A DNA stretch of 64,000 nt from Paraburkholderia silvatlantica. GTDB taxonomy: Bacteria; Pseudomonadota; Gammaproteobacteria; Burkholderiales; Burkholderiaceae. The notes under the pieces are model-generated. The model made no database searches, was not told the DNA's origin, and worked only from the letters and a program-made list of their open reading frames with translations. A program made the position numbers and the translations under genes. Below are positions 56,495 through 64,000 of the stretch, one piece after another (positions within the stretch are counted from its first letter, which is position 1; each line of letters opens with the position of its first letter). The stretch spans positions 206,933 to 270,932 of the forward strand of contig NZ_QEOL01000007.1 in NCBI RefSeq assembly GCF_003096715.1, given 5' to 3'.

Positions 56495-57184
56495 TCACAG
56501 TTGCGCGTGACGCACGCCCACCGAATAGCGGCGTTCGAGCCAGACGAGCGCGAAGTTCGAGAGCGTGGTGATCGCGAGATAGATGAGCGCCGCGATCACG
56601 AGGAAGAAGAACAGGTTGAAGGTGCTGCGGCCCGCGTCCTGGGCAGCCTTCACGACATCGGCGAGACCGATGATCGAGACGAGCGCCGTCGCCTTGACGA
56701 GCACCTGCCAGTTGTTGCCGATGCCGGGCAGCGCGAAACGCATCATCTGCGGAAAGAGGATGCGGGCGAACACGCGCGCGCCGCTCATGCCGTAGGCATG
56801 GCCCGCTTCGAGCTGGCCGCGCGGCACCGCGAGAAACGCGCCGCGGAAGGTTTCGGTGAAGTACGCGCCGTAAATGAAGCCCAGCGTGACGACGCCGGCC
56901 ACGAACGGATCGATGTCGATCTGCGCCATGCCGAGCGCGTCGGTGGCCTCGTTCACGCCGATCTGGATGCTGTAGAAGAGCAGCAGCATCAGCACGAGGT
57001 CGGGCACCGAGCGGATCAGCGTCGTGTAGGCGGTCGCCGCGGCCGCGAGCGGCCGGTTGAACGAGAGCTTGGCCGCCGCGCCCGCAAGACCGAGCAGCAC
57101 GGCCACGCCAAGCGAGAGGAGCGAAAGCTCGATGGTCTGGATCGTGCCGGCGAGCAGCACCGGGCCAAAGCCGTAAAGGATCAC
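56495..57184 (-). CDS. Amino-acid ABC transporter permease (HisQ/AotQ-like)
   Basis: 229 residues. Membrane helices include TIQTIELSLLSLGVAVLLGL and LVLMLLLFYSIQIGV. The EAA loop reads GQLEAGHAYGMSGARVFARI. It pairs with the downstream permease and is the promoter-proximal gene of the transporter-regulator-ast series. Confidence 0.9.
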   Translation of the reverse strand: MILYGFGPVLLAGTIQTIELSLLSLGVAVLLGLAGAAAKLSFNRPLAAAATAYTTLIRSVPDLVLMLLLFYSIQIGVNEATDALGMAQIDIDPFVAGVVTLGFIYGAYFTETFRGAFLAVPRGQLEAGHAYGMSGARVFARILFPQMMRFALPGIGNNWQVLVKATALVSIIGLADVVKAAQDAGRSTFNLFFFLVIAALIYLAITTLSNFALVWLERRYSVGVRHAQL

Positions 57185-57511
57185 GCGCGTCTCCGGAACA
57201 GAATCGTTTTGTCGTTTCGGGCGGCCTCGCGCGGCACATGCACGCCGCCGAAACCGATGAACTGGCGCGGATCGTCTCAGTGCAAAATGGATTGCTCAAA
57301 CTCGGGCGGCGCGGATATTGCAGTGCAGCATCGCGGAGCAACGCATGGCCGCGTGCGGATCAGGCCCGCACAGCCGCGGGCGCGATGCTTTTGAAAGGCG
57401 GAAAACCAGGCCCCGGCACGCGAGGCGCGCGGGGCATTTACGCAAGTTTGGGGTCGCTTTTTCGATAGGTGCGCGGCGTGCGACCCGGCGACCCGACGAC
57501 CCGGTCGCAGC
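57185..57511. other. Intergenic region upstream of the arginine transporter operon
   Basis: 327 bp without a credible gene, between the first permease and the cbtA stop. It must contain the promoter of the transporter genes. CAGTGCA appears at 57279 and again near 57321. I did not find a clear sigma-54 site. Confidence 0.45.
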
Positions 57512-58264
57512 TTATACCGTGCGCGTTTGCGTGCCGCGTGCGCTGCCGGCGCGGGCATTCGCGCCAGGGAGCTTTTCGGCGAGCGCGCCGAAAAGCAGGC
57601 CGATCGTGGTCCAGAGGATGACCTGCATGCCGATCGACACCGTGCGGAACTTCCACAGCAGCACGGCCGGGAAGGCGGCGGGCACCTCGTCGATGGTCGG
57701 CAGCGCGAGCTGAATCGCGCCGATCACGACGACGAACAGCACGAGCGCCACGATCGAAGCGTTCCAGACGCCCAGACGCGGCACGAACGCAGCCCGCACC
57801 TTGAGCGAGAACACCGACACGGCGATCGAGATCGCGATCATCAGGAAGAAGAGCCCGGTGCGATAGCCGATCGTCTCCGGGTCGCCGACCGAGGGTGGAT
57901 TCGCCGGATACTTGATGTTCGGCACCATGTAGATCGCGACGAACGCCGCAAGCGCGAGCCAGGCCGAGAGCGCGCGCGGCGAAAGACGCCCCACGCGGCC
58001 GTTCGCATACGCGAAGACGAGCGCGAAGAGCCCGCCGATCGACGCGCCATAGACCATCACGCCCGTGAAGAGTCCGATGCCCGCCTGGGTCTTGCGGCTC
58101 ACGAGTTCGGGTTCGGGCGCCCCACCCTTCGCGGCGTCGAGCTTTTCCTCGAAGGAAATCGCCTGATCGACCGGCGGCTCGCCCGCGATCTTCGCGAAGC
58201 CGAACGTGAGAAGTCCCGCGGCGATGCCTGCGAGCATGCCGCGTATCAGCAACTTGCCAACCAT
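57512..58264 (-). CDS. cbtA: CbtA family cobalt transporter subunit
   Basis: 250 residues with five to six membrane helices (MLAGIAAGLLTFGFAKIAGE, TQAGIGLFTGVMVYGASIGG, AWLALAAFVAIYMVPNIKYP). The PNIKYPANPP motif and SFEEKLDAA are typical of CbtA. CbtA/CbtB are predicted cobalt importers under B12 control. It lies 13 bp downstream of cbtB. Confidence 0.88.
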   Translation of the reverse strand: MVGKLLIRGMLAGIAAGLLTFGFAKIAGEPPVDQAISFEEKLDAAKGGAPEPELVSRKTQAGIGLFTGVMVYGASIGGLFALVFAYANGRVGRLSPRALSAWLALAAFVAIYMVPNIKYPANPPSVGDPETIGYRTGLFFLMIAISIAVSVFSLKVRAAFVPRLGVWNASIVALVLFVVVIGAIQLALPTIDEVPAAFPAVLLWKFRTVSIGMQVILWTTIGLLFGALAEKLPGANARAGSARGTQTRTV

Positions 58265-58277
58265 GTTCAGCTCCCCG

Positions 58278-58496
58278 TCAGTGGCAGGGAAAGCCGAGCA
58301 GATGGCGCCCGTCGTGAACGAATTCGTGGACGTACATGCCCGGCACGAGCGCGGTTGCGCCTTGCTCGGCGCCCACGAAATACAGGGCCAGCAGCAGCAT
58401 GAGGCCGCCGAAGATCGCCCAGGGCAGGATCTCTCGCAACGGAATGGGCGCCGGCGCGGCCGGTGCGTGCTGCAAGGGGAATGTGGTCTCGGACAT
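58278..58496 (-). CDS. cbtB: CbtB family cobalt transporter subunit
   Basis: 72 residues, single membrane helix (LPWAIFGGLMLLLALYFVGA) followed by the His-rich C-terminal metal site HEFVHDGRHLLGFPCH, which is the diagnostic feature of CbtB. It is the first gene after the riboswitch. Confidence 0.9.
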   Translation of the reverse strand: MSETTFPLQHAPAAPAPIPLREILPWAIFGGLMLLLALYFVGAEQGATALVPGMYVHEFVHDGRHLLGFPCH

Positions 58497-58547
58497 GCTG
58501 ACTTCTCCTGGGGTTACGCGCCCCGTTAGTCGTTGAAAGAGGGGTTC

Positions 58548-58675
58548 ACGACGCGCAGGTCTGACTTCCGTTGCTTCGATTCAATCGACATTCAATCGAC
58601 GGCAACCGGTTACAGTGGCGCGACCGCGCCGGACTTGCACCGGCTTCCGCGTGTCGTGGAGCCTGTATTCTACGC
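58548..58675 (-). ncRNA. Cobalamin riboswitch controlling cbtBA
   Basis: Read on the minus strand the leader shows GGAAGCCGGTGCAAGTCCGG, then GCGCGGTCGCGCCACTGTAA, and near the 3' end the B12 box GGAAGTCAGACCTGCGC. Short complementary segments CCACGAC and GTCGTG close the element. These are the conserved blocks of the cobalamin riboswitch. When bound to B12 it should turn cbtBA off. Confidence 0.9.
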
Positions 58676-58736
58676 GCTGCGACGGCTGGACTCGGTCAGA
58701 ATGTCAGCCATAACGTAGCGACGCGTAAGGAAAAGC

Positions 58737-59366
58737 ATGTCGACGACAGTCTGGCTGGTGAGCCATGCGGCGAATGCCGTGCTGCGCTCGGGCACGTTCC
58801 TGCAAGCGCCTGACGTGCCTGTACGGGGCGATGACGCCGAAGAGGCGCTCGAGGCGCGCGCGCGCGAAGCGCTTGCCGCATGGCGCGAGCGCTGGCACGC
58901 GCGCCTCGCCATCGGTAATCGCAATGGCGAGGCGCTGCGCGCGCTCACGAGTCCCGCCGCGATTGCCCGCGCGAGCGCACGCGCGGCGGGCTTCGCGGGG
59001 GCAGCACCGAGTGACGCGCTCGCCGAAACCGCGTTCGGCGCGTGGCAAGGCCGGCGCATGACGGATCTCGCGCGTGAAGCGCCCGAAGCCCTTGCGGCCT
59101 GGACGCGCGATCCAGGTTTCAGGCCGCCGGGCGGCGGCGAATCGTTCGACGATGTCCGCGCGCGCGTCGGCGCCTGGCTAGATGCGCTTCCCGGCTCCGG
59201 GCACAACGTGATCGCGTTCACGCACGCGAGCGTGATCCGGGCGGCGATTCTTCACGCGCTGGGCGCGCCGTCGCCGGGTTTTCGCTCGATCGAAATCGCG
59301 CCGCTTTCCGCGACGGCGCTGCGCCGCACGCAGCATGGGTGGGTGTGGCTCGCGGCGATGGACTGA
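58737..59366 (+). CDS. Histidine phosphatase superfamily protein with altered active site
   Basis: 209 residues. The fold is recognisable (LAETAFGAWQGRRMTDLARE, GGGESFDDVRARVGAWLDAL, NVIAFTHASVIRAAILHALG). The catalytic His (His 10) is kept, but the RHG motif reads SHA, losing the phosphate-binding Arg and the Gly. The second His (~163) is present. Related proteins include alpha-ribazole phosphatase (CobC) and many others. It is divergent from the riboswitch-cbtBA unit, which suggests a link to cobalt/cobalamin; the activity is doubtful without the Arg. Confidence 0.78.
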   Translation: MSTTVWLVSHAANAVLRSGTFLQAPDVPVRGDDAEEALEARAREALAAWRERWHARLAIGNRNGEALRALTSPAAIARASARAAGFAGAAPSDALAETAFGAWQGRRMTDLAREAPEALAAWTRDPGFRPPGGGESFDDVRARVGAWLDALPGSGHNVIAFTHASVIRAAILHALGAPSPGFRSIEIAPLSATALRRTQHGWVWLAAMD

Positions 59367-59417
59367 GGCCAGGGACGGCACTCCTTGATCTGCGTACCTG
59401 CGCCGCGAACATAGCGC

Positions 59418-59435
59418 GTATCAACACGTTGACAC
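59418..59435. promoter_or_regulatory. Inverted repeat overlapping the toxin-antitoxin promoter (operator 1)
   Basis: GTATCAAC-N2-GTTGACAC, covering the -35 element. It shares its half-site with operator 2. Confidence 0.55.
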
Positions 59436-59457
59436 ACGCACAGTCGAAGCCTAGCAT
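59429..59457 (+). promoter_or_regulatory. Sigma-70 promoter of the mazEF-type pair
   Basis: TTGACA (59429-59434), a 17-bp spacer and TAGCAT (59452-59457): a near-consensus promoter about 97 bp before the antitoxin start. Confidence 0.65.
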
Positions 59458-59464
59458 CGGTCCT

Positions 59465-59483
59465 GTATCAACCACGTAGATAC
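59465..59483. promoter_or_regulatory. Inverted repeat after the -10 element (operator 2)
   Basis: GTATCAAC-N3-GTAGATAC. The left half is identical to that of operator 1. Antitoxins of this family repress their own promoters, so the pair of sites is likely bound by MazE. Confidence 0.5.
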
Positions 59484-59553
59484 ACAAAGATCGGGTATGG
59501 ACATCAAACTCAATACGTTATTGGCCAGACGGCTAATTCAGTACGAGGACGAA

Positions 59554-59841
59554 ATGGCGATACAAACCCTGAAGCGATGGGGAAACAGCCTTGCGGTGCG
59601 CATTCCGGCCAGCCTCGCCGGCAAGCTCGCGTTGGCGGAGGGGCAGGAAGTCGAACTGGAAGTCGAAGACGGATCGCTCACGGTTCGCCCGCATACGGCG
59701 ATCCGGCGCTTCTCGCGCGAGCGCTATTTGCAGCAGTTGCGCGAGAGGAAGCTCGAGCCGCACCCGCTCATCGACTTCGGCCAGCCGCAAGGAACCGAAA
59801 TCGGCGGCCCCGATGACCCCACGCGTTTCGACCCATGGTAA
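59554..59841 (+). CDS. MazE-type (AbrB/SpoVT fold) antitoxin
   Basis: 95 residues from ATG 59554, preceded by GAGG 6 nt upstream. Swapped-hairpin DNA-binding domain: MAIQTLKRWGNSLAVRIPAS, then KLALAEGQEVELEVEDGSLT. The C-terminal part (RERKLEPHPLIDFGQPQGTE) should wrap the toxin. The in-frame upstream ATG at 59497 is less likely. Confidence 0.85.
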   Translation: MAIQTLKRWGNSLAVRIPASLAGKLALAEGQEVELEVEDGSLTVRPHTAIRRFSRERYLQQLRERKLEPHPLIDFGQPQGTEIGGPDDPTRFDPW

Positions 59842-59848
59842 GGAACGC

Positions 59849-60187
59849 ATGAAAAACGGAACACCAGGCGCAGGCGACATCCTCTGGCTCAACGTCGGGC
59901 CGGGCGCAGGCAGTGAGCAGGACGGCTATCGTCCTGTGCTCGTCCTCACGGACGCCGAGTTCAATGAACTCACAAGCCGCTTCGTTGGGCTGCCGATCAC
60001 CAGCACGGTTCGCGGGTGGGAATCGGAAATCCCGATCAGCGGCCTTGCCAGGCCCTGCGTCGCGATGGCCGACCAGCTCACCACGCTTTCCCTGGCGGGC
60101 AGAGTCTGGCGGCACAAAGGAGAAACGGCGACAGCCGGGGAACTGGAGGCGGCAAAATTCGCCGTCGCCGGCATTCTGGACCTGTAG
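59849..60187 (+). CDS. MazF/PemK-type endoribonuclease toxin
   Basis: 112 residues, normal MazF length. Family blocks: AGDILWLNVGPGAGSEQDGY, RPVLVLTDAEFNELTSRFVG, LPITSTVRGWESEIPISGL and VAMADQLTTLSLAGRV. It cleaves mRNA at short sequences when freed from its antitoxin. AAGGA lies next to the antitoxin stop, 7 bp before the ATG, so the two are translationally linked. Confidence 0.85.
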   Translation: MKNGTPGAGDILWLNVGPGAGSEQDGYRPVLVLTDAEFNELTSRFVGLPITSTVRGWESEIPISGLARPCVAMADQLTTLSLAGRVWRHKGETATAGELEAAKFAVAGILDL

Positions 60188-60209
60188 CCAGCCGGGCACT
60201 GGAATCGCC

Positions 60210-61235
60210 TTAGTCCAGCCCCAGCTGCGCCTTGATGGCCGGCATCATGTACTGCACGGCCGCGCGCCCTTCCTCGATGGCGGGCCCGGCGCGATGAAAG
60301 TCGAAGATCCCCATGCCGCCCAGGCGCGGCTGGATCAGCACGTCGGCAGGCTCGCCTGCTAGGCGGCTGCGCGTAATGCGCACCTGCATGATGTCGATGC
60401 TCTGGGCCACCGAGCTCAATACGGAAGGCACGCGCGTGCTAGGCGGCGGCGCCACGCGCACGTCTGGCCCGCCCGACGCGCCGGGGCCGGCAGGCTGCAG
60501 CCAGCGCGGGAAGCGCTTGCCGTTGCGGCGCAGCAGCGGTTCGGGCGCCGCTTCGCTGCTTTCAGCGCCGCTGTCCGCCCCGGCAGCCGATGCCGCCGTC
60601 GCCGCGTCGCTCGCCTCCACGGGCAGCTCGCGCGGCATCGTGTCGATCGCGCCGCCCAGGTCGCGGCCGTTGAGAATGTCGTGATTGAGGTCGATGGCGA
60701 TCACGGTGTCGGCGCGCATCGCGCGCGCGGCGGACACCGGCACCGGGTTGCTCAGTCCGCCGTCCACGAGCCACACGCCGTCATGCCAGATCGGCGTGAA
60801 GATGCCGGGAATCGCGATCGAAGCGCGCACGGCGTCCACCACGCCGCCTTCGCGCAGCCAGACTTCGCGCCCCGTGTCGAGTTCGGTGGCGACCGCCGTG
60901 AACGGCAGCCCCAGGTCGTCGATCGAGCGGCCGTTGAACTGGTGCGCAAACAGGTCGATCACCTTGCGCCCGCCGAGCAGCCCGCCCGAAAAGCGCAAGT
61001 CGAGCAGGCGCACCACGGTCTGCCAGGTGAGCTTGCCCACCCAGTCCTCGAGCCAGTCGAGATCGCCGTTCGCGTACACGGCGCCGACCAGCGCGCCGAT
61101 CGACGTACCGCACACTACGTCGGGCTTGATGCCCGCTTCCTCGAGCGCGCGAATCGCGCCGATATGCGCCCAGCCGCGCGCCGCGCCGCCGCCGAGCACG
61201 AGTCCTACACGCTTGGGCCGTCGCCGGTTCATCAT
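60210..61235 (-). CDS. Patatin-like phospholipase family protein
   Basis: 341 residues. It has a glycine-rich oxyanion loop (VLGGGAARGWAHIGAIRALE), nucleophile motif GTSIGALVG (Ser ~45) and catalytic Asp in VDGGLSNPVP (~158), making a Ser-Asp dyad. Residues ~205-270 are a low-complexity Ala/Ser/Pro linker and the C-terminal part (SVAQSIDIMQVRITR) is typical of RssA/YchK-like bacterial members. It probably hydrolyses acyl lipids in the cytoplasm; the substrate is unknown. Confidence 0.88.
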   Translation of the reverse strand: MMNRRRPKRVGLVLGGGAARGWAHIGAIRALEEAGIKPDVVCGTSIGALVGAVYANGDLDWLEDWVGKLTWQTVVRLLDLRFSGGLLGGRKVIDLFAHQFNGRSIDDLGLPFTAVATELDTGREVWLREGGVVDAVRASIAIPGIFTPIWHDGVWLVDGGLSNPVPVSAARAMRADTVIAIDLNHDILNGRDLGGAIDTMPRELPVEASDAATAASAAGADSGAESSEAAPEPLLRRNGKRFPRWLQPAGPGASGGPDVRVAPPPSTRVPSVLSSVAQSIDIMQVRITRSRLAGEPADVLIQPRLGGMGIFDFHRAGPAIEEGRAAVQYMMPAIKAQLGLD

Positions 61236-61269
61236 GCGCGCCTCCCTGCGTGTTTTTGAGTCAACGGGG

Positions 61270-61851
61270 TCAGTGCCCGCGAATGATGTCCGAGCGCGAG
61301 GTCGTCGTGACCCGCCCGTCCGGTCCGAAATGCACGTTGAAATACGCTTCGGGCGTCACGCCCCCTTCCAGCCACTTCCAGCTCCACACCGTCTCCTTCT
61401 TCAAGCGGTAGCCGGCCACCTGCCCAGGTTTACCGAGCAAACGCCGGACCTCGTCCTCACTCATGCCGACATGGACCTTTGCGAAGTTCTCCGCCGTGAG
61501 CGCCTGGGTGATGGCCACGAGCCGCCCGTTCGGACCGATGTCGACCATCCAGGTCTTGAGGCCCTGCGGGCCGCGCGGATATTCGAGGCGGCGCGAGCCG
61601 TCGTCGAACACGCGCTCGGTCTCGGGCTTGCCCATTTGCTCGCGCACCTGCTCCAGCGTGGAAACGCCGGGCGTGAGGCCCCTGAGCAGCAGCGCGTCGG
61701 GCTTCACGGAATCGAAGAACGCCTTGAATCCCTGCCGGATGGTGTCGAGCATGGCATCGAACTGGCGATCGTCGCAGGCGGAAAGCGTGAACGCCGCCGC
61801 GGCGGCGCACGCGAGCGCGAGCGAACGCGTGAGTGAAAACGTGGGCTTCAT
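61270..61851 (-). CDS. SmpA/OmlA-type (BamE-like) lipoprotein
   Basis: 193 residues. The signal peptide ends in a lipobox (FTLSACDDR), lipidated Cys at ~26. Residues ~55-140 hold two SmpA/OmlA-like modules (LTPGVSTLEQVREQMGKPET, VHVGMSEDEVRRLLGKPGQV). BamE-type proteins help outer-membrane assembly; here the length exceeds that of BamE (~113), so a related but separate role is likely. It follows the patatin gene's upstream side on the same strand. Confidence 0.75.
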   Translation of the reverse strand: MKPTFSLTRSLALACAAAAAFTLSACDDRQFDAMLDTIRQGFKAFFDSVKPDALLLRGLTPGVSTLEQVREQMGKPETERVFDDGSRRLEYPRGPQGLKTWMVDIGPNGRLVAITQALTAENFAKVHVGMSEDEVRRLLGKPGQVAGYRLKKETVWSWKWLEGGVTPEAYFNVHFGPDGRVTTTSRSDIIRGH

Positions 61852-61929
61852 GTCCTTGCTAACGCATCAACATGGGCTTGCGTCTACGCGCGCCGATCCG
61901 GCGCGCACCGACATGCCCACAATGTACCG

Positions 61930-63018
61930 TCAATGGACCTGATCCTGCTGTGCGTCCCGCTTCGGGCGGGGCGCGCGTGCGTACACGCTCGCCGCGGCGG
62001 GCAGCGCGCCTGCAGGCTGCGCGGCGGCCTGCGCGCCGCGGCGCAATGCGCGACGCGTGCGAACGATTTCCGCGGCCTGCCACGAGAGCAGCGCGAGCAC
62101 GCCGAACACCACTTCGCGCATGCGCTTGACGAGCGCGAGCGAGAACGCCACGTCCTGGCTCACGCCAAAAAGCTGCGCGAGCAGCACCACGGCGACTTCC
62201 TGCACGCCGAGGCCGGCGGGCACCATGAAGGCGGCATGGCGCACGGCCTGGGTGATGGCCTCGATGGCGAGCGCGTCGCCGACCGTCACCGGATGGCCGA
62301 GCAGTGCGAGCGCCCACCACGTCTCGAACGCGCCGAGCATGTAGCCGCCAAGCTGCCAGAAGAAAGCGCGAAACATGAGGCCCGTGCGCGACATCAGCGC
62401 GTCGAGATCGGCGTCGAGCTGCTTGCCGTCGAGACCGGGCATGAGCGGATTGTCGGCGCCGAGCAGCCGCGCGGCCCATCGTTCGATCGCGTGGAAAACG
62501 CCGCCGCGGCGCACCAGGAATACGGCAAGCACAGGCAGCGGCGCCGAGAGCACGAGCGCCAGTGCGATCGTGACGATAGTGCGCAGCGAACCGCCATCGC
62601 CGGTCGCCGCCACGATCAGCACGACGCCGAGCGCCGAGAACGCGTATTGCACGGCGATCGTCACGAACACCTCGACGATCACCGAAGCCGTGACCTCGCT
62701 CGCATTGCGCACCTTCCAGCGCGCGAGGCGAATGCCGGCGAGCTCGCCGCCCACACCGACTACGGGCAGCAGCCGGTTCACGGCCTCGCGCACGGTCGCG
62801 ATCCACCAGAGGAACGTAAGCGATGCGCGCTTGTCGAGCAGGAGGCGCCACGCCTGAGCGTCGAGCAGGAGCGGCAGCGCGTGGAACGGCACGAGCCAGA
62901 GCAGCATGGGGCCTGCCGTGCCAATCACGCGCAGCACGTCGTGCGCGCCGTTATGGACGACGAGCCCGATCAGGATGGCGATGCCGACCGGCAGGCCCAG
63001 CCATTGCAGCCACTTCAT
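61930..63018 (-). CDS. hpnL: Lysylphosphatidylglycerol synthase-type membrane (flippase-like) protein, HpnL-like
   Basis: 362 residues with about eight membrane helices (LGLPVGIAILIGLVVHNG, PVVGVGGELAGIRLARWKVR, AAFMVPAGLGVQEVAVVLLA). The helix pattern is that of the UPF0104/MprF-type TM domain, without the aminoacyltransferase part. Its start overlaps the hpnK stop by 4 bp, which links it to hopanoid genes and supports the HpnL assignment; transport or modification of a hopanoid is inferred. A basic tail follows residue ~320. Confidence 0.8.
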   Translation of the reverse strand: MKWLQWLGLPVGIAILIGLVVHNGAHDVLRVIGTAGPMLLWLVPFHALPLLLDAQAWRLLLDKRASLTFLWWIATVREAVNRLLPVVGVGGELAGIRLARWKVRNASEVTASVIVEVFVTIAVQYAFSALGVVLIVAATGDGGSLRTIVTIALALVLSAPLPVLAVFLVRRGGVFHAIERWAARLLGADNPLMPGLDGKQLDADLDALMSRTGLMFRAFFWQLGGYMLGAFETWWALALLGHPVTVGDALAIEAITQAVRHAAFMVPAGLGVQEVAVVLLAQLFGVSQDVAFSLALVKRMREVVFGVLALLSWQAAEIVRTRRALRRGAQAAAQPAGALPAAASVYARAPRPKRDAQQDQVH

Positions 63019-63917
63019 GACACCTGCACCTCGGGGCCCCGCGGCGCCGCAGGACCTGCGTCCGACGCCGCGCCGAAGAACACGTCGGTGAAGCCGCCCC
63101 GGCGCACGCCCGCCTGTGCGAGCGCTGCGGCCACGCGCGGCGAGATCAGCGCGCCGAATTCGTCGGCATGGCGATACGTCTGCATCGACGGCGTGATGGG
63201 CGCCTCGCCCGCCTCGCCGGCAAGCGCTGGGTGGCAGTAGATCTCGCCCACGCCCTGCGCGGGCAGATGCGCGAGCGCGTCGAGCACGGCAGCCTCGTCC
63301 ATTGCGCCCGTCTTCGCGATGCCGACCACGTAGTCGTTGTGCGCGACCCCAGCACGCGCAAGCCGCGCGCGCACGAGCGCGAGCCAGGGCTTGAGCGCGA
63401 ACGGCGCGCCTGCCTCGAGCGGCAGACGCATCGCGCGCAGACCGTAGTCGCGCCCGATCTCGAGGATCAGCCCGAGCACCGTGGGATGCAGATGAAAATG
63501 CTTGTGCGTGTTCACGTGATCGAGCGCGAGCCCGGTCGCCGCGAACGCTTCGAACTGCGCGCGTATCTCTTTCGCGAGTTGCCTGCGCACGTGCGGCAGG
63601 AAGAAGAAGCGCACGCCGTCGCGGACCATGTTGTCGCCGAAACGGCCTTGCGCGTCGACGAGCGCGGGAATCCGCGCGCGCGGCAGCATGGCCGCGCCAT
63701 CGGCCAGCACCAGATGCAGCCCCACGCGCAAACCCGGCGTGCGGCGCGCCCGCGCTACGGCGTCTGCCGCGGCGGGCGCGGCCACCATCAGGCTCGCGCA
63801 GTCGAGCACGCCCTCGCGATGCGCGCGCTCCACCGCCGCGTTGACCCGCTCGTGCAGGCCAAAGTCGTCGGCGGTGAAGATGAGCGCGCGCGCATCGTGA
63901 GACGAGCGCTCCATCAT
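63015..63917 (-). CDS. hpnK: Hopanoid biosynthesis-associated deacetylase-like protein HpnK
   Basis: 300 residues of the ChbG/YdjC carbohydrate deacetylase fold. Metal/acid motifs: LIFTADDFGLHERVNAAVER (Asp-Asp), LRVGLHLVLADGAA (His), LDHVNTHKHFHLHPTV (His cluster) and GEIYCHPALAGE. HpnK is thought to deacetylate a glycosylated hopanoid precursor. Start at 63917 overlaps the stop of hpnJ by 4 bp. Confidence 0.9.
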   Translation of the reverse strand: MMERSSHDARALIFTADDFGLHERVNAAVERAHREGVLDCASLMVAAPAAADAVARARRTPGLRVGLHLVLADGAAMLPRARIPALVDAQGRFGDNMVRDGVRFFFLPHVRRQLAKEIRAQFEAFAATGLALDHVNTHKHFHLHPTVLGLILEIGRDYGLRAMRLPLEAGAPFALKPWLALVRARLARAGVAHNDYVVGIAKTGAMDEAAVLDALAHLPAQGVGEIYCHPALAGEAGEAPITPSMQTYRHADEFGALISPRVAAALAQAGVRRGGFTDVFFGAASDAGPAAPRGPEVQVS

Positions 63918-64000
63918 GCCTCGTGCGCGCGCAGGAAGCGGAAGAACTCCACGCCTTCGCGCAGACGCCGCTTCATCATGTCCCAGCTCGTGAGCATCTC
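63914..64000 (-). CDS. hpnJ: Hopanoid radical SAM protein HpnJ (C-terminal end only)
   Basis: Only the last 28 codons lie in the window, ending EGVEFFRFLRAHEA before TGA at 63916-63914. The frame is open to the edge. The identity rests on the gene order hpnJ-hpnK and on the short C-terminal segment (SWDMMKRRLREG), so it is tentative. HpnJ makes the cyclitol ether of extended hopanoids in Burkholderia. Confidence 0.55.
   Translation of the reverse strand, partial: EMLTSWDMMKRRLREGVEFFRFLRAHEA

Noticed and set aside
57270..57330. CAGTGCA repeats as an ArgR operator
   Set aside because: Only two 7-bp copies about 45 bp apart, not matching the known AraC-type ArgR site closely enough to annotate.

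Overview
The window is a GC-rich, gene-dense, single-contig stretch of a betaproteobacterial chromosome. Gene content points to Burkholderia sensu lato (Burkholderia, Paraburkholderia, Caballeronia, Trinickia); I cannot place it to species. Pointers are the scpB-rluB pair with a long basic, Ala/Arg-rich RluB N-terminus, the two-subunit arginine succinyltransferase pathway with an AraC-type ArgR, the hopanoid hpnJ-hpnK-hpnL block, and MdtABC-type RND efflux. No rRNA, tRNA, CRISPR array, prophage or complete insertion sequence was seen. Many long antisense ORFs exist only because of the high GC content and were left out.

Layout. 0-5 kb: rluB (cut by the window edge), scpB, a fold-type I aminotransferase, a LysR regulator and an orphan transposase-type DNA-binding domain (DUF4096-like). 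5-11 kb: small exported proteins, a candidate structured RNA with a strong terminator, a YdcF-like membrane protein, a small Asr-like periplasmic protein behind an RstA-box-like repeat, an EAL protein with a C-terminal sensory domain, arfB and a VC0807-type membrane protein. 11-21 kb: a FUSC-family protein, an Lrp/AsnC regulator divergent from a frameshifted cysteine dioxygenase gene, a large MscS-type channel, an Rrf2 regulator with its NAD(P)H-binding oxidoreductase and matching operators, a lipoprotein, a GNAT enzyme and a DJ-1/PfpI protein. 21-28 kb: an orphan histidine kinase, an ammonium transporter with a sigma-54 promoter, a LysR/SDR pair with palindromic operator candidates, a candidate sRNA and an IclR regulator. 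28-38 kb: mdtABC without an outer-membrane partner, two small membrane proteins and an exported peroxiredoxin. 38-45 kb: a compact signalling island of EAL-HDOD, PAS-GGDEF-EAL, HDOD-GAF and a second, catalytically degraded EAL-HDOD protein. 45-57 kb: a complete arginine import and succinyltransferase catabolic locus. 57-64 kb: a cobalamin riboswitch with cbtB-cbtA and a divergent histidine phosphatase-like gene, a mazEF-type toxin-antitoxin pair, a patatin, a lipoprotein and the hopanoid genes.

How genes work together. The 45-57 kb block forms one metabolic unit. Two permeases and an ATPase (plus a binding protein at the far end) import arginine/ornithine-type amino acids, the AraC-type regulator senses them, and AstC/AruF/AruG/AstD/AstB/AstE convert arginine to glutamate and succinate. 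CbtBA is predicted to import cobalt under B12 feedback. HpnJ-HpnK-HpnL overlap by 4 bp each and act on extended hopanoids. Several regulators sit next to visible operator-like palindromes (Lrp, Rrf2, LysR, MazEF), so much of the local regulation can be proposed from the sequence. The least explained elements are the two candidate small RNAs, the signalling island and the Asr-like gene.
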